DNA of 64,000 nucleotides, from assembly GCF_900564155.1 (NCBI RefSeq), contig NZ_LS999839.1, forward strand, positions 1,175,097-1,239,096, given 5' to 3'. This stretch comes from Pedobacter schmidteae. Its GTDB lineage: Bacteria > Bacteroidota > Bacteroidia > Sphingobacteriales > Sphingobacteriaceae. Below, in pieces: positions 58,081 through 64,000 of this stretch. The notes below the pieces were generated by a model. That model saw only the letters and a list, made by a program, of their open reading frames with translations, did not search any database and was not told the DNA's origin. The position numbers and the translations under genes were made by a program. Numbering within the stretch: position 1 is the stretch's first letter; every line of letters starts with the position of its first letter.

Positions 58081-60894
58081 ATGAAAAAACTTTTTCTTCT
58101 TGACGGTATGGCGCTGATTTACAGAGCGCATTTTGCATTAAGTAAAAACCCAAGGTTTACTTCAACAGGAATCAATACCTCGGCAGTGATGGGCTTTGCC
58201 AATACCCTGATGGAAGTACTTAAAAAAGAAAAACCTACACATATTGCGGTGGTTTTTGATACCGCTGCACCTACCGAAAGGCATACTGAATTTGAAGCGT
58301 ATAAAGCGCACCGGGAGGCTATGCCGGAAGATCTTTCTGCGGCCTTGCCCTATATTTTTAAGCTGATTGAAGGTTTCAGGATTCCGGTGATCACCAAAGA
58401 TGGATTTGAGGCCGATGACATTATTGGTACCCTGGCCAAGGAAGCAGAACAAAAAGGCTTTCAGGTATATTGTATGACACCGGATAAGGACTTTGCGCAG
58501 CTTGTGTCGGACAATATTTTCATTTATAAACCTGCAAGGATGGGTAATGAAATGGAAATTATGGGCGTAAAGGAGGTGCTGGCGAAGTGGGAAATTGACC
58601 ATGTTGAGCAGGTTATCGATATACTTGGCCTTTGGGGCGATGCGGTGGATAATATCCCGGGGATTCCCGGCATTGGTGAAAAAACGGCGAAATCGCTGAT
58701 CAAGCAATATGGGTCGGTAGAAAATATCATTGCACATTCGCATGAATTGAAAGGAAAGCAGCGTGAAAATGTAGAGACCTATGCCGAGCAGGGGATAATC
58801 TCTAAAAAGCTGGCTACGATTATATTAAATGCACCTGTTGAATTTGATGAAAAGGCGCTGGAACTGGAAGAGCCAAGCAGAGATCTATTGGAGCCCTTGT
58901 TTGCGGAACTGGAATTCCGGACTTTGGGCAAACGTGTATTTGGTGAGGGCTTTAACAGAGGAACGGCGGTTGTTTCGCAGCAAACCGACTTGTTTGGTAA
59001 TGTTGTAGGTGAAACGGTCACTTACGTGGAAACGGTTGTTGAGGAAGTTGAAGCAGAAGAATTGACCGAGACTAAGCCCTTAAACACCATTGAAAACACG
59101 GAACACGATTATAAGCTGATTGATACACCTGAATCGCGAAAATCATTAATAACGCTTTTACTTCAACAGAAAAGCTTGTCATTTGATACCGAAACAACAG
59201 GTACGGATGCCAATCTGGCCGAATTAGTAGGCCTCTCGTTTAGCATTAAGCCTGGTGAAGGGTTTTACGTTCCGATACCTGCCGACAGCACAGCAGCACA
59301 AGCAATTGTAAATGAATTTAAACCCGTGCTGGAGAATGAGCAGATTGCAAAAATAGGACAGAATATAAAATACGACATGCTGATACTGAAGTGGTATGGC
59401 GTATCTGTAAAAGGAAAGCTGTTTGATACCATGTTGGCGCATTATCTGATTGATCCGGACACAAGGCACAATATGGATGTCCTTTCAGAAAACTATCTGA
59501 ATTATTCGCCTGTTTCTATTACCACCTTAATCGGAGCTAAAGGAAAAACACAGGGTAATATGAGGGATGTCCCGGTAGAAAAAGTGGTGGACTACGCTTC
59601 GGAAGATGCCGATATCACCTTACAACTGGCCAATGTGTTTGAACCGATGCTGAAGGAGCTGAATGCCGAAAAACTGGCCACGGAGGTAGAAAACCCATTA
59701 ATATATGTGTTGGCTGATATAGAAAAAGAGGGGGTGAGGATAGACATCGAGACTTTAATCAATTATTCAAAAGAATTGGAGCAAGATATCAGAAAGTTTG
59801 AGCAGAACGTATATGACAAATGTGGTGTTCAGTTTAACCTTGCTTCGCCAAAACAACTGGGTGAAGTGCTTTTTGATAAGCTACAGCTTGACCCTAAAGC
59901 AAAAAAGACAAAAACTGGTCAGTATCAAACCGGAGAAGATGTGTTGTTGGCACTGGCCCATAAAAGTGACGTTGTTCAGGATATCCTGGATTTCCGTCAG
60001 CTGCAAAAGCTAAAATCAACTTATGTCGATGCCCTGCCTTTATTGGTAAATCCTAAAACAGGGCGTGTACACACCAGCTTTAATCAGGCAGTGGCTGCTA
60101 CGGGACGATTGAGTTCCAACAATCCCAATTTACAAAACATTCCTATCCGTACGGAGCGGGGAAGAGAAGTGCGTAAAGCATTTATTGCCAGGGATGAAAA
60201 CCATGTGCTGCTTTCGGCAGATTATTCGCAGATAGAGCTTCGCATCATTGCCGAGATTAGCAAAGAGGAAAATATGCTGGATGCTTTTAACAAAGGGATA
60301 GACATTCATACCGCTACTGCGGCTAAAGTATATGGTGTTGCTATTGATGAGGTCGATTCAACACAGCGGCGTAATGCAAAAGCCGTAAACTTTGGAATCA
60401 TATACGGGCAGTCGGCTTTTGGCTTGTCACAAAACTTAGGTATCCCAAGAAAAGAAGCCGCTGCAATTATAGAGCAATACTTTACCCAATATCCCGGAAT
60501 AAAAAGATATATGTCAGATACCATGAATTTTGCCAGGGAAAATGGGTTTGTAGAAACTATTTTAGGTCGTAGAAGGTATTTGCGGGACATCAATTCAGCC
60601 AATCAAACGGTGCGGGGCTTTGCAGAACGAAATGCTATTAATGCACCAATACAGGGGTCTGCAGCAGATATGATTAAAGTTGCAATGATCAATATCCATA
60701 AAGATATTCAGGATCAAGGGTTACAATCAAAAATGACCATGCAGGTACATGATGAGTTGGTGTTTGATGTGCTGAAGACTGAAGTTGAAGCGATGAAAAA
60801 GATCATTTCTCATCGAATGAAAACAGCCATTAAAACCAATGTGCCAATTGAAGTAGAGATTGGTGAGGGTGATAATTGGCTGGCAGCGCATTAA
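58081..60894 (+). CDS. polA: DNA polymerase I
   Basis: 937 aa. Three domains: 5'-3' exonuclease (1-290, with GIPGIGEKTA helix-hairpin-helix), 3'-5' exonuclease (about 345-530, acidic start SFDTETTGTD), and polymerase (motif A LLSADYSQIELR, motif B KAVNFGIIYGQSAFGL, motif C MQVHDELVFDV). The proofreading acidic residues appear intact, unlike in some other PolA enzymes. Functions in Okazaki fragment processing and repair. It is followed by an extended hairpin. Confidence 0.97.
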   Translation: MKKLFLLDGMALIYRAHFALSKNPRFTSTGINTSAVMGFANTLMEVLKKEKPTHIAVVFDTAAPTERHTEFEAYKAHREAMPEDLSAALPYIFKLIEGFRIPVITKDGFEADDIIGTLAKEAEQKGFQVYCMTPDKDFAQLVSDNIFIYKPARMGNEMEIMGVKEVLAKWEIDHVEQVIDILGLWGDAVDNIPGIPGIGEKTAKSLIKQYGSVENIIAHSHELKGKQRENVETYAEQGIISKKLATIILNAPVEFDEKALELEEPSRDLLEPLFAELEFRTLGKRVFGEGFNRGTAVVSQQTDLFGNVVGETVTYVETVVEEVEAEELTETKPLNTIENTEHDYKLIDTPESRKSLITLLLQQKSLSFDTETTGTDANLAELVGLSFSIKPGEGFYVPIPADSTAAQAIVNEFKPVLENEQIAKIGQNIKYDMLILKWYGVSVKGKLFDTMLAHYLIDPDTRHNMDVLSENYLNYSPVSITTLIGAKGKTQGNMRDVPVEKVVDYASEDADITLQLANVFEPMLKELNAEKLATEVENPLIYVLADIEKEGVRIDIETLINYSKELEQDIRKFEQNVYDKCGVQFNLASPKQLGEVLFDKLQLDPKAKKTKTGQYQTGEDVLLALAHKSDVVQDILDFRQLQKLKSTYVDALPLLVNPKTGRVHTSFNQAVAATGRLSSNNPNLQNIPIRTERGREVRKAFIARDENHVLLSADYSQIELRIIAEISKEENMLDAFNKGIDIHTATAAKVYGVAIDEVDSTQRRNAKAVNFGIIYGQSAFGLSQNLGIPRKEAAAIIEQYFTQYPGIKRYMSDTMNFARENGFVETILGRRRYLRDINSANQTVRGFAERNAINAPIQGSAADMIKVAMINIHKDIQDQGLQSKMTMQVHDELVFDVLKTEVEAMKKIISHRMKTAIKTNVPIEVEIGEGDNWLAAH

Positions 60895-60914
60895 TTTGAA
60901 GGAATTCTATGAAG

Positions 60915-61003
60915 AAAATGCTGGAATGACTCGACTCGCCAAATCTTAGGTCCTGAAGAAGGGCAAAGATTTGAATGTCGTCTCATCACACCAGCATTTT
61001 TTT
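60915..61003 (+). terminator. Long imperfect hairpin with T-tract after polA
   Basis: AAAATGCTGG (60915-60924) pairs with CCAGCATTTT (60991-61000); CAAATCTT (60940-60947) pairs with AAGATTTG (60966-60973); ATGA/TCAT and CGAC/GTCG pair between them, with a small TCCT/AGGG tip. A run of T follows. Much longer than a normal terminator; it may also be a processed RNA. Confidence 0.55.
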
Positions 61004-61014
61004 ATGAAATTATC

Positions 61015-61050
61015 AAAAAAGCATGCGTACTATGAAAAGGCATGCTTTTT
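61015..61050. terminator. Bidirectional terminator after the UPF0173 gene
   Basis: AAAAAAGCATGC (61015-61026) faces GCATGCTTTTT (61040-61050), with 13 bases between. It lies just past the stop of the minus-strand UPF0173 gene, and can also back up the polA hairpin. Confidence 0.8.
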
Positions 61051-61052
61051 CG

Positions 61053-61730
61053 TTAAAGTTCAATAGTCTCTCCTATTGCGGGTAGTAATAAAGTCTTGTT
61101 TTCTCTTTTGAACTTGGCCTGAGCTTCATTTGTATCAATCTGTATAGGTGGGAATGTATTGTAATGCACGCCAATCACCTGATTGCAATCCAGATATTTG
61201 GTAGCCACAATAGCATCATCAACATCCATGGTGTAATGCCCGCCAATGGGAAGAATCGCATAATCCAGATTATAGAGTTCAGCAAGGATTTTCATTTCTA
61301 GAGTCAGGGCGGTATCTCCGGCATAATATATCGATTTTCCTTCCAGCTCCAGCACAAAACCTGCCGGGTTTCCTCCATAGCTACCATCAGGATTGCTGCT
61401 GGAGTGAACTGCCCAAACGGTACGTAATGTTCCGAAATCAAATTTAGACTTACCAAAGTTGATGTCTGTCACATTTTCTACGCCTTGCTTTTTAATCCAG
61501 TCGGCAACCTCTACCATGGCAATGACTTTAGCTTTGGTGCGGTTGGCGATGGCTGCCAGGTCGGCAATGTGGTCGCCGTGACCGTGGCTTACCAGGATGT
61601 AATCAGCTTCAATGCTATTTACATCAATGTTTTTGGCCAGGGTATTGTAAGTAATGAAAGGGTCAAAAAGAAACTTCTTCCCATCGGCCTCCAGCATAAA
61701 GCAAGATTGGCCATAATAAGTATATTTCAT
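61053..61730 (-). CDS. Metal-dependent hydrolase (UPF0173, metallo-beta-lactamase fold)
   Basis: 225 aa. Starts MKYTYYGQSCFMLEADGKK, as is usual for UPF0173. The metal motif SHGHGDHIAD (HxHxDH) and later GGHYTMDVDDA and GVHYNTFPPI are present. The fold is that of a metallo-beta-lactamase hydrolase; the substrate is unknown. It follows the YbaB gene by 26 bases in the same direction. Confidence 0.88.
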   Translation of the reverse strand: MKYTYYGQSCFMLEADGKKFLFDPFITYNTLAKNIDVNSIEADYILVSHGHGDHIADLAAIANRTKAKVIAMVEVADWIKKQGVENVTDINFGKSKFDFGTLRTVWAVHSSSNPDGSYGGNPAGFVLELEGKSIYYAGDTALTLEMKILAELYNLDYAILPIGGHYTMDVDDAIVATKYLDCNQVIGVHYNTFPPIQIDTNEAQAKFKRENKTLLLPAIGETIEL

Positions 61731-61756
61731 CGTCGATGGATATTAGGTTGTAAATA

Positions 61757-62062
61757 CTATTGGCCAAACATGCCACCCAGTCCCCCAAGCATATCTTTGG
61801 TTGCGGCTTGCATTTCCGTAGCGCTTACCAACTCGGCTTGATTTAAGGCTTTATTTACTGCAGTTAGCAGCAGTTCTTCTAGTTCTTCCTTATCTGCTTC
61901 TTTGTGAAAATCGGCATCAATTTCTATTGCAGTAATGGCTTTATTTGCTGTCGCAGTAACGCGAATTGCACCTCCTTCAACTTCTCCGAAAACAGAAATG
62001 GTATCCAGGCGTTTTTTTATCTCGTCGGCTTTTTGTTGCGCCGCCATTAATTTATCAAACAT
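61757..62062 (-). CDS. YbaB/EbfC family nucleoid-associated protein
   Basis: 101 aa. The N-terminal MFDKLMAAQQKADEIKKRL helix, the GGAIRVTATAN strand, and a Gly-rich end (MLGGLGGMFGQ) fit YbaB. Dimers bind DNA as tweezers. It is encoded upstream of UPF0173 and is not next to dnaX or recR, unlike in many other bacteria. DNA-binding is from the family. Confidence 0.88.
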   Translation of the reverse strand: MFDKLMAAQQKADEIKKRLDTISVFGEVEGGAIRVTATANKAITAIEIDADFHKEADKEELEELLLTAVNKALNQAELVSATEMQAATKDMLGGLGGMFGQ

Positions 62063-62223
62063 AATCAGGTTATTTTTTCAGTAGTATATATTCTTTTTAA
62101 TTGTTAATGAAGCTATCGCAAGTTTTACTCATCGCTTTTTAAGGTAAACTCATGATGGCTTAATATAACAACGAAATTAAGGGAAATTGGTTTAAAGTTG
62201 GCTGAATAAAATAAAAAAGAGGG

Positions 62224-63366
62224 CTACCGGATCAACTTGCTGTTAAAGTCGATAAATAATTTAAACAAGTCGTTGTATTTAGTAAAGGGAAGTGTGCCTG
62301 GTTGATCGTAAACATCATGATAGGCAGCTATGCCACCGGTAGTGTAAATAAAGAAGGCTGGAACCCCTTTTTCCGTGAAAAAATAATGATCGCTATTTGC
62401 TGCCTTGCCTCGCGGATTGATTTTGGGCAGGTAGTGATGGTCATCATTAATCTGATTGAGCAAGGCAAATTCTTTTGGATGATAAGACGCATTAACGACT
62501 GTAATCCCGGTTTCACCTGTGCCCACCATATCCAGATTAATCAGAAAGCGGATTTTTTTTAGATCAATAAGCGGCTGCTCGGTGAAATGCCGGGAGCCCA
62601 GTAGTCCGGCTTCTTCGCCTGCAAAGCAGATAAATGCGATGCTATAGGGGGCTGGATTGGCCGCATAATGCTGGGCCATGCTCAATAAAAATGATACGCC
62701 ACTGGCATTGTCGTTGGCCCCCGGGAAATAAGTTTCGCTACCCATGCCACCTAAATGGTCGTAATGAGCAGTAAATACCACAAAAGAATCAGGATAAAGG
62801 CTACCTTTTACTATTCCACAGATATTTGCCGCATTAAACTCGGGAATAAACCGGTTTTCAATATTGAGGTCAATAGTTTCAGGATTACTGACTTCAGTTT
62901 TTAGAACTTCAATACCGGTGTAGTCGGCCTGTTTATTGCTAACCGACCAGGTTAGTTTATCCTTTAGCACCAGAACAATCTTATTTGTGGAGGAAATAAA
63001 AACGGAGCTGTCCTTTTGTTCCAGTTTGGTGCTGGCAACCTGACCGTTGCTTTCAGGCATCACGATAAATTGTTTTCCAGGAACTAACGGTCTTCCGTTA
63101 ATCTGCAATTCCATTCTACCAGGAAATGTATTTACCGGGAAAGTGAATGGTTGTTTAAATGATATTTCATCCATCGGAGCTAAGCCATAGCTTTGAAATT
63201 GCGCCTCAATATAATTGGCCGCTTTGTCCAGGCCACCGTTGGTATAGCCTCTTCCCCACATCGTTTTAGCCGTAAGGCTGTCCAGAATAGTTCTGGTGAG
63301 CGTGATGTCCTGCGGCAGGACTTTTAGCGGGACGATGAGGCATAAAATGAGTAGGCACTTTTTCAT
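62224..63366 (-). CDS. M28 family zinc aminopeptidase, secreted
   Basis: 380 aa with a signal peptide (MKKCLLILCLIVPLKVLPQ). The co-catalytic zinc site is visible: FTAHYDHLGG (His), PGANDNASG (bridging Asp), CFAGEEAGLLG (Glu-Glu, base and ligand), NLDMVG (Asp) and the late SDHYFF (His). These are glutaminyl cyclase/aminopeptidase-type M28 enzymes, releasing N-terminal amino acids in the periplasm. It is divergent from the FAD oxidoreductase. Confidence 0.9.
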   Translation of the reverse strand: MKKCLLILCLIVPLKVLPQDITLTRTILDSLTAKTMWGRGYTNGGLDKAANYIEAQFQSYGLAPMDEISFKQPFTFPVNTFPGRMELQINGRPLVPGKQFIVMPESNGQVASTKLEQKDSSVFISSTNKIVLVLKDKLTWSVSNKQADYTGIEVLKTEVSNPETIDLNIENRFIPEFNAANICGIVKGSLYPDSFVVFTAHYDHLGGMGSETYFPGANDNASGVSFLLSMAQHYAANPAPYSIAFICFAGEEAGLLGSRHFTEQPLIDLKKIRFLINLDMVGTGETGITVVNASYHPKEFALLNQINDDHHYLPKINPRGKAANSDHYFFTEKGVPAFFIYTTGGIAAYHDVYDQPGTLPFTKYNDLFKLFIDFNSKLIR

Positions 63367-63463
63367 ATCAAAAGGTGTCGGGTATGGTGTTTCGTTTGTG
63401 TTTTCATAAATATATGTAAACAGAATTGAAAATGGGCTGTTATTAAAAGACTAATTAAAACTT

Positions 63464-64000
63464 ATGGATGTTAGATCTAATGAACCTTTCTGGCTGGTGA
63501 AAAATGGGATTAAGCATTCGTACCCTTCTTTAAGGGAAGACATAGAAGCGGATGTATTGGTTGTTGGTGGAGGGATAACCGGGGCATTAATGGCCCACGC
63601 TTTGGTAAAGAAAGGATACAATACCGTATTAATAGACAGAAGAGAGATCGCCAATGGCAGTACGTCAGCAACAACATCTATGTTGCAGTACGAGATTGAT
63701 ACCCCCTTGTATAAGTTAAAGCAATTGATAGGAGAGCAGGGAGCTGTGGCCAGCTATCTGGCTTGCCGTGATGCCATATACCAATTGGAAAATCTTGTGC
63801 AGGAATTGAAATCGACATCAGGTTTTGAAAAGAAAGCGTCTGCTTATTTCGCTGGTAATAAGAAAGATTTAAAATGGCTTAAAACAGAATATGAAGCTCG
63901 TTTGTTGGCCGGGTTTGACGTTAAATGGTTAGATAAGCAGCAATTGCATGATATTTATGGTCTAGTGGCTGAGGGAGCTATTTTATCGGCAGATGGAGCA
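63464..64000 (+). CDS. FAD-dependent oxidoreductase (DAO type), 5' part only
   Basis: The first 179 codons are in the window, open to the end. It starts MDVRSNEPFWLVKNGIKHSYP and then the FAD motif DVLVVGGGITGALMAHAL (GxGxxG near residues 35-40) with the acidic tail (VLIDRREIANGST). This is a glycine-oxidase/DAO type or GlpD-type start. Substrate and the C-terminal part cannot be seen. It lies 97 bases from the divergent M28 peptidase. Confidence 0.85.
   Translation, partial: MDVRSNEPFWLVKNGIKHSYPSLREDIEADVLVVGGGITGALMAHALVKKGYNTVLIDRREIANGSTSATTSMLQYEIDTPLYKLKQLIGEQGAVASYLACRDAIYQLENLVQELKSTSGFEKKASAYFAGNKKDLKWLKTEYEARLLAGFDVKWLDKQQLHDIYGLVAEGAILSADGA

Noticed and set aside
57872..58153. 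Minus-strand frame of 93 codons across the start of polA
   Set aside because: It overlaps the start of a certain gene and shows no domain or good start context.

Overview
The window looks like a piece of a Bacteroidota chromosome, most likely Sphingobacteriaceae (Pedobacter-like). The grounds are TAnnTTTG-type -7 promoter elements, several short-leader or TTG-started genes, Bacteroidota-type families (GLPGLI-like, DUF2911, DUF6952-like, a CheB/CheR/hybrid-kinase locus) and moderate GC. It is ordinary, gene-dense chromosome: no tRNA, rRNA, insertion sequence, prophage or CRISPR array was seen, and no gene-free gap exceeds 300 bases. Both ends cut through genes.

Layout. 1-8.1 kb: truncated secreted protein, YceI protein, DOPA-type dioxygenase, aldehyde dehydrogenase, a degenerate FAD protein, an S9 peptidase, then a peroxiredoxin-thioredoxin-small protein operon. 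8.2-15.5 kb (minus): PEP carboxylase and a TetR-TolC-EmrA-EmrB efflux operon with a palindromic operator. 15.7-24.7 kb: a GH9-polysaccharide deacetylase fusion, small membrane proteins, an SMR transporter, a Crp-type regulator, thioesterase, DinB protein, sensor kinase, gltX and a YpfJ-type zinc protein. 24.8-31.7 kb: a six-gene signalling locus (REC-kinase, CHASE3-GAF-kinase-triple REC, REC, CheR, CheB, REC) with no chemoreceptor or flagellar gene nearby. 31.7-37.3 kb: M49-type peptidase, amidase, glnS, lone B12-binding domain and enoyl-CoA hydratase. 37.5-44.4 kb: an NtrC-type regulator, a YtxH/holin-like triad, aspS, and an ECF sigma factor with a membrane protein and a repetitive lipoprotein. 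44.5-51.3 kb: TerC, nucleoid-associated protein, MHS transporter, rRNA methyltransferase, CsaA, TadA and superoxide dismutase. 51.5-64 kb: a PNGase F-like enzyme with an N-terminal GLPGLI-like domain, OxyR, GDP-fucose synthase, trmB, DNA-repair proteins (ATL, Tag, PolA), AhpD-like protein, UPF0173 hydrolase, YbaB, M28 peptidase and a truncated FAD oxidoreductase.

Connections. Oxidative-stress functions recur: OxyR (Cys199/Cys208), Fe/Mn-SOD with a palindromic 5' leader, the peroxiredoxin operon with an ATAG-N7-CTAT dyad upstream, and an AhpD-like protein. The least explained units are the sigma / membrane protein / 18-residue-repeat lipoprotein operon, the CheB-CheR-kinase locus preceded by a 24-bp palindrome, and two fusion enzymes acting on glycans. 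All functional calls rest on reading motifs by eye; no database search was run.
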